In this document: positions 24,262-33,293 of the stretch, piece by piece
Numbering within the stretch: the stretch's first letter is position 1
How the letters are laid out: each line of letters begins with the position of its first letter
From: Pseudomonas viridiflava
GTDB taxonomy: Bacteria > Pseudomonadota > Gammaproteobacteria > Pseudomonadales > Pseudomonadaceae
DNA: 64,000 nt
Direction of reading: 5' to 3'
Assembly (NCBI RefSeq): GCF_900582625.1
Contig: NZ_UTIQ01000241.1
Coordinates: 62,001 to 126,000, forward strand
Position numbers and translations under genes: made by a program
Notes under the pieces: generated by a model
Seen by the model: the letters and a program-made list of their open reading frames with translations, nothing else
Databases searched by the model: none
What the model was told of the DNA's origin: nothing

Positions 24262-25515
24262 TTACAAACGCGTGGCGGTGGATTCGCCCGCGGCGATGGT
24301 TTGGTACGTCTGCATCTGCTTGGCGATCTGCGCCACTTTATTGGCGTACTGCGGGTCGGTGGCGTAGCCGGCCTGTTGCAACTCACGCACAAACTGCTTG
24401 GGGTTGGCGGTGGCATCCAGCGCATCGTCATAACGGTCGTTGTTCTGCAGGAAGCTTACGTAGTCGTTGAAGCTGTCCTGAAAGCTGTCGTAAGAGCGGA
24501 ACTTCGCCGCTTCTTTTACCGCCTGACCGCCTTTGTATTCGGTGGTCAGCGCGCGGGCCGAGTCGCCTTGCCAGTTGCCTGCGGCCTTGATGCCGAACAG
24601 GTTGTGGCTGCTGGAGCCGTCGGAATCACGAATGATCGACTTGCCCCAGCCGGTTTCCAGCGCCGCCTGGGCCACCAGGTAGGAAGGGTCGACGCCAATC
24701 TTGGCGGCGGCTTCCTTGGCCATCGGCAGCATGGTGGCGATGAACTCATCGGCCGACTTGAACGCGGCTTTGCCAGGTGCCAACGGTGGCTGCGCCAGAC
24801 GGCGGCCGCTGCTGGCGTCGATGGCGTTCAGCTCGGCCGGCTTACTGTTCGCGCCGATAGTGGCGGTGTTGCTGGCGGTGTTCGCGGCCAGCCAGTCGTT
24901 CTGCGCCAGCGGCTTGCCATCGGCGGTCGCCCCGGCTGTTGTAGTTGGGACAATACCGGCTAATAAACGATCAGTAAGACTGCCCGGCAGTGACAGGCGG
25001 CGCTTGTTGAGCATTTTCGAGTCGTCGCGGGTGCCGTCCACGGCCGGCAGTTCTTTAACGGCACGGCTGGTGAGGGTCTTGTTCGCGCCGTCGGCGGCCG
25101 GCGTGGCGCTGGCGGCGGCCGTCGCGTTAATGGCATTGGCATCGGCGGTTTGCGCAAACGGGTTGGGCCGATGGGTACCCTTGTTCATTTTCGACATCTG
25201 CCGCGCCAGCACATCGGCCAGGCCGATGCCGCCCTCTTTGGACATCTTTACCGCCAGCTCTTGGTCGTACATTTGCTGGTAGGTCTTGGCTTCGTTGCTG
25301 TTCATGAAGTTGCCTTCGGAGAACGCTTCGTTCGCCGAACGCTGGGCTTTGAGCATCTGGTTCAGGAACAGCGACTCGAATTCCTGCGCCACCTTCTTGA
25401 TGTTCGATTCGCTGTCGCGGTCTTTGCCGACCTTCAGGTTGGCCAAGCGATTGATGTCGCTGTACGCGCCGCTGTCGAGCGTGGAGCCAACCCCGGATGT
25501 GAATTTCGCGTCCAT
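24262..25515 (-). CDS. flgJ: Peptidoglycan hydrolase FlgJ
   Basis: A 417-residue bifunctional rod-assembly factor. The N-terminal third is the rod-binding domain (QEFESLFLNQMLKAQR, then DQELAVKMSKEGGIGLAD). A low-complexity linker of about 110 residues follows. The C-terminal glucosaminidase domain (about 265-400; MLPMAKEAAAKIGVDPSYLVAQAALETGWG, SSSHNLFGIKA) contains the catalytic Glu in ALETGWGKS. It digests peptidoglycan so that the rod can cross the periplasm. It has no cleavable signal peptide, as expected for export through the flagellar system. It sits between flgI and flgK. Confidence 0.95.
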   Translation of the reverse strand: MDAKFTSGVGSTLDSGAYSDINRLANLKVGKDRDSESNIKKVAQEFESLFLNQMLKAQRSANEAFSEGNFMNSNEAKTYQQMYDQELAVKMSKEGGIGLADVLARQMSKMNKGTHRPNPFAQTADANAINATAAASATPAADGANKTLTSRAVKELPAVDGTRDDSKMLNKRRLSLPGSLTDRLLAGIVPTTTAGATADGKPLAQNDWLAANTASNTATIGANSKPAELNAIDASSGRRLAQPPLAPGKAAFKSADEFIATMLPMAKEAAAKIGVDPSYLVAQAALETGWGKSIIRDSDGSSSHNLFGIKAAGNWQGDSARALTTEYKGGQAVKEAAKFRSYDSFQDSFNDYVSFLQNNDRYDDALDATANPKQFVRELQQAGYATDPQYANKVAQIAKQMQTYQTIAAGESTATRL

Positions 25516-25525
25516 GGCTGCCTCC

Positions 25526-26626
25526 TTAGATAACGATCAGATCAGCTTGCAAAGCGCCGGCTTGCTTGAGCGCTTCAAGAATGGCCATCAGGTCGGACGG
25601 CGAAGCGCCCACCTGGTTAACCGCCCGTACAATTTCATCCAGCGTGGTGCCCGGGCCGAATTTGAACATCGGCTTGGTTTCCTGCGCGGCGTCCACTTTC
25701 GAGCGCGGCACCACGGCGGTCTGGCCGTTGGAGAAGGCGCCGGGCTGGCTGACGATCGGGTCTTCGGTGATGCTCACGGTCAGGCTGCCGTGGGTGACGG
25801 CGGCCGGCTGAACCTTGACGTTCTGGCCGATGACGATGGTGCCGGTGCGCGAGTTGATGATGACTTTCGCCACCGCCTGACCGGCGTCCACTTCGAGGTT
25901 TTCCAGTATCGACAGGTAGTCGACGCGCTGGTTGGGGTCCAACGGCGCGCTGACGCGGATCGAACCGCCGTCGATGGCCTGCGCCACGCCTGGGCCGAGC
26001 AGCTCGTTGATCTGGTCAACCATGTGCTTGGCGGTGGTGAAGTCGGGGCGATTGAGGTTCAGGGTCAGCGTGTTGCCCTGATCGAAACCGCTCGGCACGG
26101 GACGCTCAACCGTGGCGCCGCTAGGAATACGGCCGGCCGAGGGCACGTTAACGGTAATTTTCGAACCGTCGCCGCCTTCGGCATCGAAGCCGCCGACGAC
26201 CAAGTTGCCCTGGGCAATGGCGTACACGTTGCCGTCGATGCCTTTGAGCGGCGTCATCAGCAAACTACCGCCGCGCAGGCTTTTGGCGTTACCGATGGAC
26301 GAAATGGTGACGTCGATGGTTTGCCCAGGCTTGGCGAACGCCGGCAGGTCGGCATGAATCGAAACCGCTGCGACGTTTTTCAACTGCACGTTGCCGCCCG
26401 GCGGCACCTTGATGCCGAACTGCGCCAGCATGTTGTTGAAGGTCTGCACGGTGAACGGCGTTTGCGTGGTCTGGTCGCCGCTGCCATTCAGGCCCACGAC
26501 CAGGCCGTAGCCGATCAGCTGGTTGGCGCGCACGCCCTGAATGGTCACCAGGTCTTTGATCCGCTCAGCCTGCACCGCCGAGGCGGCGAGCAGGAGACAG
26601 CAGACGGTTAACAGTCGTTTGATCAT
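25526..26626 (-). CDS. flgI: Flagellar P-ring protein FlgI
   Basis: A 366-residue periplasmic P-ring subunit with a Sec signal peptide (MIKRLLTVCCLLLAASAVQA, cleavage after the Ala). The mature start ERIKDLVTIQGVRANQLIGYG is the family signature. The C-terminus GASPSDLMAILEALKQAGALQ is also conserved. I prefer the ATG at 26626 to a GTG nine bases upstream because it starts directly at the signal peptide. The gene follows flgH with practically no gap and precedes flgJ. Confidence 0.95.
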   Translation of the reverse strand: MIKRLLTVCCLLLAASAVQAERIKDLVTIQGVRANQLIGYGLVVGLNGSGDQTTQTPFTVQTFNNMLAQFGIKVPPGGNVQLKNVAAVSIHADLPAFAKPGQTIDVTISSIGNAKSLRGGSLLMTPLKGIDGNVYAIAQGNLVVGGFDAEGGDGSKITVNVPSAGRIPSGATVERPVPSGFDQGNTLTLNLNRPDFTTAKHMVDQINELLGPGVAQAIDGGSIRVSAPLDPNQRVDYLSILENLEVDAGQAVAKVIINSRTGTIVIGQNVKVQPAAVTHGSLTVSITEDPIVSQPGAFSNGQTAVVPRSKVDAAQETKPMFKFGPGTTLDEIVRAVNQVGASPSDLMAILEALKQAGALQADLIVI

Positions 26627-26635
26627 GACCGGCAC

Positions 26636-27346
26636 TCAGAAAGGGAACAGCGGGCTGAGGAAGAAACGGTCGAACCAGCCGGGTTGGTTGGCGTCTGCGA
26701 ACGCGCCGGTGCCCGAGTAGGTGATACGCGCATCGGCCACCCGTGCCGACGACACGGTGTTGTCGGTGGCGATGTCATCGGCGCGAACCAGGCCGGCAAT
26801 GCGCACCAGCTCGTCGCCGGTGTTGAGCGTCATCCACTTCTCGCCGCGCACCGACAGAATGCCGTTAGGCAGCACTTCGGCGATGGTCACGGTCACCGAG
26901 CCAGTCAGGCTGTTGCTCTGCCCTGCCGACGCCTGCCCTTCAGCATTTCGCGAGCCACCGTAGTTGGCTTCCAGGCTCAGGTTGCCGGCCTTCAACGGGT
27001 TGAGGCTGGAACTCGGGTTATCGGTGGAAACATCGCCGCCGAACAGTGAGGTCAGGCCGAGCGCGGTGTTGCTGTCTTTGGAGATATCCGAGTTGGCTGC
27101 TTTGCTGGCCGACATGCGCTCGTTCAGGGTGATGGTAATGATGTCACCCACGCGATACGCCTTGCGGTCGCCGTACAGGTTGTTCTCAAACCCGGTCTGG
27201 TAAATGGAGCCGTTGTTCTGCGCAGCCGGCAGCGGCGTGCGCGGCAGCACAGGCGCGTAGTACGGGTCGTTCGGCTTGGGTGGAGGCGCGACGCAACCGC
27301 TCAAAGCAGCCAGGCCAAGCAGGGGAAGAAGAACAAGCCGATTCAT
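26636..27346 (-). CDS. flgH: Flagellar L-ring lipoprotein FlgH
   Basis: A 236-residue outer-membrane lipoprotein. The signal peptide MNRLVLLPLLGLAALSGC ends in a lipobox with the lipidated Cys at position 18. The mature protein carries NLYGDRKAYRVGDIITITL and a C-terminal ARITYSGTGAF segment, typical of FlgH. It forms the bushing in the outer membrane around the rod. The ATG at 27346 has GAGG eight bases upstream, which decides against a start six codons earlier. Confidence 0.95.
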   Translation of the reverse strand: MNRLVLLPLLGLAALSGCVAPPPKPNDPYYAPVLPRTPLPAAQNNGSIYQTGFENNLYGDRKAYRVGDIITITLNERMSASKAANSDISKDSNTALGLTSLFGGDVSTDNPSSSLNPLKAGNLSLEANYGGSRNAEGQASAGQSNSLTGSVTVTIAEVLPNGILSVRGEKWMTLNTGDELVRIAGLVRADDIATDNTVSSARVADARITYSGTGAFADANQPGWFDRFFLSPLFPF

Positions 27347-27457
27347 AACACGTACCTCACACATTCTTTGCGCAGTGCCAACACCAGACCGAACCCCCGT
27401 GTGCCTACCAGCTCCTTATGGCGGGCCTAACGGGCTGCGGTTAAATCCGGTTAGCGA

Positions 27458-28243
27458 TTAAAGATTCTGGGTAATAAACGACAGCATCTGGTCGGCCGTC
27501 GAAATCACTTTGGAGTTCATTTCGTAGGCGCGCTGGGTGGTGATCATGTTCACCATCTCTTCCACCACGCTGACGTTGGAGTTTTCCAAGGTGTTCTGTT
27601 CGATGGTGCCCAGACCGGTGAGGCCAGGCGTACCCACTTGCGGCGCGCCGCTGGAGGCAGTTTCCAGGAACAGGTTGTTGCCGATGGCTTCCAGGCCGCC
27701 CGGGTTGATGAAGTCGGCGGTCTGGATGTTGCCGACGATCTGCGGCTGGGCGTTGCCGGCGGTGGTCACCGAGGCGGTGCCGTCTTCGCCGACGGTAAAG
27801 GTGCGCACTTCGTTGGGCAGCACGATGGCCGGCTCCAGCGGGAAGCCGTTGGAGGTTACGACCTGGCCGTCCGAGTTCAGGTGAAAGCTACCGTCGCGGG
27901 TGTAAGCGATGGTGCCGTCGGGCTGAAGGATCTGAAAGAAACCACGGCCGTTGACCGCCATGTCCAGCGGCTGCTCGGTGGTTTGCAGGCTGCCGGCGGT
28001 GAACATTTTCTGCGTGCCGACAATGCGCACACCGGTACCCAGTTGCAGGCCGGACGGCAGTTGGCTGTCCTGGGTGCTTTGGGCGCCGGGTTGACGGCGG
28101 ATCTGGTAGAGCAAGTCCTGGAATTCCGCGCGGTCGCGCTTGAAGCCCGTGGTGGACACGTTCGCCAGGTTGTTGGAAATGGTCGTCAGGTTCATGTCCT
28201 GGGCGGACAAACCGGTTTTACTGACCCACAGAGCCGGAAGCAT
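27458..28243 (-). CDS. flgG: Distal rod protein FlgG
   Basis: A 261-residue distal rod subunit of the usual length. The N-terminal rod motif is MNLTTISNNLANVSTTGFKR, and the C-terminus MVNMITTQRAYEMNSKVI is the conserved heptad region. FlgG forms the drive-shaft segment crossing peptidoglycan and outer membrane. It follows flgF by 46 bases. A gap of 111 bases without visible signals separates it from flgH. Confidence 0.95.
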   Translation of the reverse strand: MLPALWVSKTGLSAQDMNLTTISNNLANVSTTGFKRDRAEFQDLLYQIRRQPGAQSTQDSQLPSGLQLGTGVRIVGTQKMFTAGSLQTTEQPLDMAVNGRGFFQILQPDGTIAYTRDGSFHLNSDGQVVTSNGFPLEPAIVLPNEVRTFTVGEDGTASVTTAGNAQPQIVGNIQTADFINPGGLEAIGNNLFLETASSGAPQVGTPGLTGLGTIEQNTLENSNVSVVEEMVNMITTQRAYEMNSKVISTADQMLSFITQNL

Positions 28244-28289
28244 GTTGATTCTCCTCGGACGCCGGTTTCACGGCGCCGCGTACTGATGG

Positions 28290-29030
28290 TTAGCTAAGTT
28301 GCAAAACACGCGCCAGGGACGTGGCGTCGTCTTCGGCCGTTCGCATCATCTTCACTTGCAGTTCGAACTGGCGGGACAGCGAGAGGATTGAGGTCATCTC
28401 TTCCACCGCATTGACGTTGCTGGTCTCGACGAAACCGGAAGTCAGCTTCACGGTGTTGTCGGCCAGCGGCGGCGTGGTGCCTTTGAAATGGATCATGCCG
28501 TCCGGACCCTTTTCCATTTGCTTGAGGTCGGGGTTGACCAGCTTGATGCGGTCCACCTCGGCCAGCACATTCGGCGCCTCGCCCAGGGCGCGAATGGAGA
28601 TAGTGCCGTCTTCGCCGATCTCGACTTTCTGTTCCGGTGGCACGGCAATCGGTCCGCCGTTGCCCAATACCGGCAAGCCGCTGCCGGTGCGCAGTTGGCC
28701 AAGGGCGTCGATTTTCAGGCTGGCGGTGCGCACGTAGGCTTCGCTGCCATCGGGCGCTTGCACGGCCACCCAACCCTGGCCGCTGACCGCGACATCCATC
28801 GGGTTACCGGTGTCTTGCAAAGTGCCGGGGGTGAAGTCGGTGCCGGGGCGTTCGCTCATGGCGTACACGCGCGACGGAAAGCTGTCGCCGAACACCTGCA
28901 TGGAGCGAGCTTGTTCGAAGTCGCGGCGGAAACCGTTGGTGGAGATGTTCGCCAGGTTGTTGGCATGGGCGCGCTGGGCCAGGGTGTTCTGGCTTGCCCC
29001 TGTCATGGCGACGTACAGCATTTTATCCAT
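28290..29030 (-). CDS. flgF: Proximal rod protein FlgF
   Basis: A 246-residue rod protein beginning MDKMLYVAMTGASQNTLAQR, with the rod signature HANNLANISTNGFRRDFEQ. The C-terminal VNAVEEMTSILSLSRQFELQ is conserved. It is the first gene of the flgFGHIJKL operon, supported by a sigma-54 promoter 63 bases upstream. FlgF is one of the proximal rod subunits exported through the flagellar apparatus. Confidence 0.95.
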   Translation of the reverse strand: MDKMLYVAMTGASQNTLAQRAHANNLANISTNGFRRDFEQARSMQVFGDSFPSRVYAMSERPGTDFTPGTLQDTGNPMDVAVSGQGWVAVQAPDGSEAYVRTASLKIDALGQLRTGSGLPVLGNGGPIAVPPEQKVEIGEDGTISIRALGEAPNVLAEVDRIKLVNPDLKQMEKGPDGMIHFKGTTPPLADNTVKLTSGFVETSNVNAVEEMTSILSLSRQFELQVKMMRTAEDDATSLARVLQLS

Positions 29031-29092
29031 GGTGATTCTCCGAGATTGGGCCAGCCAAACGTTGACGGCCTGCGGCTCTATGCAAGCTACAA

Positions 29093-29108
29093 AGCAGGCA
29101 TCGTGCCA
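29093..29108 (-). promoter_or_regulatory. Sigma-54 promoter of flgFGHIJKL
   Basis: On the - strand: TGGCAC, five bases, CTGCT (29108 to 29093). The -24 GG and -12 GC are both present with correct spacing; the only difference from TGGCAC-N5-TTGCW is C for the first T. It lies about 63 bases before flgF. FleQ or FleR would be the expected activator. Confidence 0.75.
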
Positions 29109-29149
29109 ATCTCTAAAAAATTCTGTACACCGTTGATAAAAAAGGAATT

Positions 29150-29184
29150 TCTAAAATAACAAAGGGCTTCCAGAGAAGCCCTTT
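29150..29184 (-). terminator. Intrinsic terminator after flgE
   Basis: AAAGGGCTTC (29161-29170) pairs with GAAGCCCTTT (29175-29184) around a four-base loop. A T-rich tail (GTTATTTT) follows on the - strand. It separates the flgBCDE and flgFGHIJKL transcripts. Confidence 0.9.
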
Positions 29185-29224
29185 GCAGGTCTGCGGCGAC
29201 GGTTTGCCGCCAGCGGCAACCGTG

Positions 29225-30550
29225 TTAACGCAGGTTGATGATGGTTTGCGTCACGGCGTTTTCGGTCTCGATGGTCTTGGCGTTGGCCTGGTAGTTACGC
29301 TGCGCCACGATCAGGTCGACCAGTTCGGTGGAAATGTCGACGTTGGACGACTCCAACGCACCGGCAGTCAACGAACCCAACGTGCCGGCACGCGGCGTAC
29401 CGACCACCGGCTCGCCCGAATCCGCCGACTGCACCCACTGGGTTTTGCCGACTGGGGTCAGGCCTTGCACGTTGGCGAAGTTGGCCAGAATCACTTGACC
29501 CTGAATCTTCGACTGGCCGTTGGTGTAGCGGGCGAATACCTGGCCGGTGTCGTCAATTTCCAGGCCCGACAGTTGGCCGGTGGTGTAACCGTCCTGGGTG
29601 ACTTTGTTCACGGCGAAGGTGCTGGATACCTGCGAGGAGCCGCGGATATCCAGGGTCACCGCTGCCGAGGCGGCGGCGCCATTGGCAGACCACACCGGCG
29701 GCGTGCCGCCGTCGGATTGCGCTGGCACCCAGTTGTTGATGCTGAGCTTGTTGTCGGCAAAGGTCAGGCCGGCGGTGTTTGGCGTAACGGTTGCCAGTTG
29801 GCCCGCGCCGTCGAAGGTCAGCGTCGAGTTCAGCGGCGTGGTACTGGCCGGGTTCTGCGGGTTGCGGCCGTCGATCAGTACGTTCATGGTCCAGTTGTTC
29901 GCCACCGGCGGCGTCGCTGCCGGGTTGGCGTTGTTGAGGAAGTACTGGGTCATGACGTGGGCGTTGCCCTGGGCGTCGTAAATGTTCACTGACGTGGACG
30001 AGGTGTAGCTCGTCGGGTCCGCCGGGTCGAACGGCGTGGTGGTCGGCGCCTTGCTCGAGGAGTTCAGGTTGAAGCTCTGAGTTATGGCGGTGGTCGCACG
30101 CGGCGCCTGGTTGGCGGTTTGAATGCTCAGGTTGCCGACGATGCCGTTCTGCAGCTGACCGTTGGCGTCTACCGAGTAGCCTTGCAGGTTGTAGCCGTTG
30201 TTATCGACGATAAAACCTTCTTTATCGGTACCGAAATAACCGGCACGGGTGTAGCTGATCGAACCGTTGTTGCTGGTCACGAAGAAGCCGTTGCCGTTGA
30301 TGCCCATGTCCAGGGCGTTTTCGGTGTAGTCGATGGTGCCTTGGTTAAACAGCTGCGCCACGTTGCCGAGCAACACGCCGCTGCCGATGGCGTTGCTGCT
30401 CGAGGCCAGCATCGACGAGGAATACAGGTCCTGGAACTCGGCACGGGACTGTTTAAAGCCCACGGTGCCGGCGTTGGCGATGTTGTTACCAGTGATATTC
30501 AGGTCACTGGAGGCGGCTTTGATACCGCTAAGTCCGATATTGAACGACAT
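29225..30550 (-). CDS. flgE: Flagellar hook protein FlgE
   Basis: A 441-residue hook subunit. The N-terminal segment MSFNIGLSGIKAASSDLNIT continues into GNNIANAGTVGFKQSRAEF. The C-terminus ESSNVDISTELVDLIVAQRNYQ completes the paired D0 helices. The middle region (about 100-370) is variable, with Thr/Ser-rich stretches. FlgE polymerises into the universal joint and is the last gene of flgBCDE. It starts 32 bases after flgD. Confidence 0.96.
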   Translation of the reverse strand: MSFNIGLSGIKAASSDLNITGNNIANAGTVGFKQSRAEFQDLYSSSMLASSSNAIGSGVLLGNVAQLFNQGTIDYTENALDMGINGNGFFVTSNNGSISYTRAGYFGTDKEGFIVDNNGYNLQGYSVDANGQLQNGIVGNLSIQTANQAPRATTAITQSFNLNSSSKAPTTTPFDPADPTSYTSSTSVNIYDAQGNAHVMTQYFLNNANPAATPPVANNWTMNVLIDGRNPQNPASTTPLNSTLTFDGAGQLATVTPNTAGLTFADNKLSINNWVPAQSDGGTPPVWSANGAAASAAVTLDIRGSSQVSSTFAVNKVTQDGYTTGQLSGLEIDDTGQVFARYTNGQSKIQGQVILANFANVQGLTPVGKTQWVQSADSGEPVVGTPRAGTLGSLTAGALESSNVDISTELVDLIVAQRNYQANAKTIETENAVTQTIINLR

Positions 30551-30581
30551 GGGATGCTCCTGAACGCCGGGTTGCCGGCAG

Positions 30582-31259
30582 TTATTGACCTATCACTTGA
30601 ACTTTGGAAATGCCGATGCTGCCGAGCCCTGCGAGGTTGAGCAGCATTTCGCCGCCGTTGATACCCAGGGTCACGCTGTCGACGTTGGCCGGCAGGCTGG
30701 TGCCCATGGCGACCTCTTTGCCGCCCACCGACGCTTTGGCCTCGAAACTGTATTTGCCAGGCGGCAAGACGTTGCCGCTGGAATCTTTGCCATCCCACAT
30801 AAACGTGACCTGGCCGGTTTTCTGCTGGCCCAGGTTGACCCGCGCCACTTGCGAACCCTTGCTGTCGAGCACGTTGACGAACAGGTTGTCGGTGCCGCTG
30901 GTAAGGGCAATCGAGCCTTTGAACGTTTCCTTGGTGTCGACCATGGCGGTGTCGGTGGACAGGATCACTTTGCGGCCCACCAGCGACGAGGCTTGCAGCG
31001 CCTGCGACGACTGGGTGCTGGAGAGGATGCTTTCCACGCTGGTGTTGAGGTTGTCCAGACTCTCCACCTGAGTGAACTGGGCCAACTGCGCCACGAATTC
31101 ACTGTTGGTTTGCGGGTCCAGCGGGTTCTGGTTGTTCATTTGGGCTACCAGCAATTGCAGGAACTGATCCTTGCCGAGGGTCTTGTCCTGGGTACCAGTG
31201 TCCTTGATGGCGTACTGATCAAGGACTGATGACTGGTTGCTTACGCTATCGACGGCCAT
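30582..31259 (-). CDS. flgD: Hook-capping protein FlgD
   Basis: A 225-residue hook scaffold protein. The N-terminal part contains the export and capping region (LGKDQFLQLLVAQMNNQNPLDPQTNSEFVAQLAQFTQVE, about 29-67), the strongest FlgD signature. The C-terminal half has the Ig-like/tudor fold (GQVTFMWDGKDSSGNVLPPG). FlgD caps the growing hook and is discarded when the hook is complete. It lies between flgC and flgE in the flgBCDE operon. Confidence 0.95.
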   Translation of the reverse strand: MAVDSVSNQSSVLDQYAIKDTGTQDKTLGKDQFLQLLVAQMNNQNPLDPQTNSEFVAQLAQFTQVESLDNLNTSVESILSSTQSSQALQASSLVGRKVILSTDTAMVDTKETFKGSIALTSGTDNLFVNVLDSKGSQVARVNLGQQKTGQVTFMWDGKDSSGNVLPPGKYSFEAKASVGGKEVAMGTSLPANVDSVTLGINGGEMLLNLAGLGSIGISKVQVIGQ

Positions 31260-31279
31260 TTCTTACCCCTAAGTCCGGC

Positions 31280-31732
31280 TTACTGACCCAGGGTCAGCAC
31301 CTTGGTCATCATTTGTTTGGCGGTATTCATCATTTCGGTATTGGTCTGGAACGCGCGGCTGGCGGAGATCATGTCGGCCATCTCTTCCACCACGTTGACG
31401 TTGGGGTAATAGACGTAGCCGTCCTTATCCGCCGCCGGGTGATTGGGTTCGTAGCGCGGTGTCAGGCTGCTCTGGTCTTCCACCACACCCATGACCTGCA
31501 CGCCACGACCCGAGTTGTCCTGGTCGGCGAACAGCGAACCACGGTCGCCGTTCTGCTGCGCTTGCTGGTCGGTAAACACGGTGGCAAACACCGGATGACG
31601 AGCGCGGTAGGTTTTGTCGACGCTGGAGGACACGGTCTCGGCGTTGGCAATGTTGCTGGAGATGGTGTTCAAACGGGTGGTCTGAGCACTCATGCCGGTA
31701 CCGGCGATATTGAACACACTGGAAAGGGACAT
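31280..31732 (-). CDS. flgC: Proximal rod protein FlgC
   Basis: A 150-residue rod subunit. The N-terminal rod motif is MSAQTTRLNTISSNIANAET, and the C-terminus NVVEEMADMISASRAFQTNTEM is the conserved helix. FlgC assembles with FlgB and FlgF at the base of the rod. The start is 14 bases after the flgB stop, and 20 bases separate it from flgD. Confidence 0.95.
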   Translation of the reverse strand: MSLSSVFNIAGTGMSAQTTRLNTISSNIANAETVSSSVDKTYRARHPVFATVFTDQQAQQNGDRGSLFADQDNSGRGVQVMGVVEDQSSLTPRYEPNHPAADKDGYVYYPNVNVVEEMADMISASRAFQTNTEMMNTAKQMMTKVLTLGQ

Positions 31733-31746
31733 GGCAGTGGTCTCCG

Positions 31747-32154
31747 TTATTCGCCGCGAATCGCAGCAACAAGGCCTTTGAATTTGGCGTTCAGCAGGGT
31801 GAAGCTGGCTTGGAACTGCACAGCGTTTTCTGCGTAGTTGGATTGCTCGATTTGCTCGTCGACCGTGTTCTGGTCAATCGAGGGCTGCGTCGGCACGCGG
31901 AATTTCAGGCCCGGGTCGGCAATGGCCATGCCTTCAGCGGCAATGTGGCCGGTGTTGGTGGTTGCCAGGGAAACCGGCGAGCGCTGGCTCTTTTCAGCCT
32001 GGGCGGCGAGCACCGAGGCGAAGTCCAGGTCGCGGGCTTTGAAGTTGGGGGTGTCTGCGTTGGCCAGGTTGTTGGCCAGCACTTCAGCGCGCTGGGCGCG
32101 GAAGCCCAATGCCTTTTCGTGAATGCCAAGTGCTGAGTCGAAGCTGATGCTCAT
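31747..32154 (-). CDS. flgB: Proximal rod protein FlgB
   Basis: A 135-residue rod subunit starting MSISFDSALGIHEKALGFRA, with the rod signature LANNLANADTPNFKARDLDF. The ATG at 32154 is preferred because the longer frame upstream would run into the sigma-54 promoter. It is the first gene of flgBCDE. FlgB sits closest to the MS ring and is exported through the flagellar gate. Confidence 0.95.
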   Translation of the reverse strand: MSISFDSALGIHEKALGFRAQRAEVLANNLANADTPNFKARDLDFASVLAAQAEKSQRSPVSLATTNTGHIAAEGMAIADPGLKFRVPTQPSIDQNTVDEQIEQSNYAENAVQFQASFTLLNAKFKGLVAAIRGE

Positions 32155-32204
32155 GTCTGCGAACCTTTGCCAATGGGCCAACGGGTTTTCTGTGCAAGAC
32201 ACAT

Positions 32205-32220
32205 AGCAATGCGTGTGCCA
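32205..32220 (-). promoter_or_regulatory. Sigma-54 promoter of flgBCDE
   Basis: On the - strand: TGGCAC, five bases, TTGCT (32220 to 32205), a perfect match to the RpoN consensus. It lies about 50 bases before the flgB start, which leaves a plausible 40-base leader. It marks flgBCDE as RpoN-dependent. Confidence 0.92.
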
Positions 32221-32364
32221 ACTAATTTATTGCTTATAAATCAGTGTATTGGCACTAGAGCGAGTCGATTTTCCGGCGAAACCGGCAAAGCTTTTCCGCT
32301 GCCCGGCAATGGCAACGGCGGGGACGTGATAGAAATTTGCCGCTCAAGGGCAAACACGCGGCAA

Positions 32365-32395
32365 TAAAAAAGGAGGCACGTGGCCTCCCCTTTTT
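32365..32395 (-). terminator. Intrinsic terminator after cheR
   Basis: GGAGGC (32372-32377) pairs with GCCTCC (32383-32388), flanked by A- and T-runs. On the - strand the stem is followed by six T. It begins about 20 bases after the cheR stop. Confidence 0.88.
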
Positions 32396-32410
32396 GGCAT
32401 CGCTACGACG

Positions 32411-33238
32411 TTATTTAACCTTGTAGATGATGCCGGGACTGCACTGCACCATCTGATAGTGATCCGGCAGGCCGTTAAGCGCTTCGGATGCACCGAGGAA
32501 CAAGTAGCCGCCCGGCTTCAAGGTGGCGTGAATGCGCAGCAGGATGTCTTTCTTCACTTCGGCCGAGAAGTAGATCAACACGTTGCGGCAGAACACGATG
32601 TCGAACTTGCCGAGGCTGGCGTAGCTGTCGAGCAGGTTCAGTGCACGGAATTCAACGCGGGTACGAATGGCCGGCTTGATGGCAAAGCGGCCGTTGCCTT
32701 TGGGGTCGAAGTAGCGCTGCAAACGTTCTTGCGACAAACCCCGGCCAATCGCCAGGCTGTCGTACTCCCCCGATTTACAGGCTTGCAGCATGGCGCTGGA
32801 CAGATCGGTGGCAACGATTTGCACGCCGCCTTTGAGCTGGCCCAGGTTGCTGCGCTCAAACTCGTCGGTAGCCATCGACAACGAATACGGTTCCTGCCCC
32901 GAGGAAGACGCCGCCGACCAGATGCGCAAACGCGCGCTGGGGTTGGCTTTGAGCAGCTCGGGGTAGACGCGATTCTTTAATACTTCGAAGGGATAGGTGT
33001 CGCGAAACCACAAGGTTTCGTTAGTGGTCATGGCATCGACCACCTGCTCGCGCAGCCCGCCGCGCGGCGTGCTTTGCATGCGTTGCACCAGTTCACCGAG
33101 GGATTTGATGCTGTTCTGTTCCATCAGCTTGTTCAGCCGGCTGGAGACCAGGTACTGCTTGTTGGCCCCCAACACGATGCCACAGGCCTTTTCCAGGAAA
33201 ATCCGGAACTGCTCAAAATCCACGTTACCTGAAGACAC
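32411..33238 (-). CDS. cheR: Chemotaxis methyltransferase CheR
   Basis: A 275-residue receptor methyltransferase. The N-terminal helical domain (about 1-75) precedes a SAM-binding domain with RIWSAASSSGQEPYSLSM (about 104-121), then DLSSAMLQ and a C-terminal FDIVFCRNVLIYF, all CheR signatures. It methylates glutamates of chemoreceptors. It lies 55 bases downstream of cheV, next to the flagellar operons, as in other pseudomonads. Confidence 0.95.
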   Translation of the reverse strand: MSSGNVDFEQFRIFLEKACGIVLGANKQYLVSSRLNKLMEQNSIKSLGELVQRMQSTPRGGLREQVVDAMTTNETLWFRDTYPFEVLKNRVYPELLKANPSARLRIWSAASSSGQEPYSLSMATDEFERSNLGQLKGGVQIVATDLSSAMLQACKSGEYDSLAIGRGLSQERLQRYFDPKGNGRFAIKPAIRTRVEFRALNLLDSYASLGKFDIVFCRNVLIYFSAEVKKDILLRIHATLKPGGYLFLGASEALNGLPDHYQMVQCSPGIIYKVK

Positions 33239-33293
33239 TAGCGCTGCCTCACCATACCTGTAGGTTTGCTAAAGGGCCGTGCGGCCCTCAGCT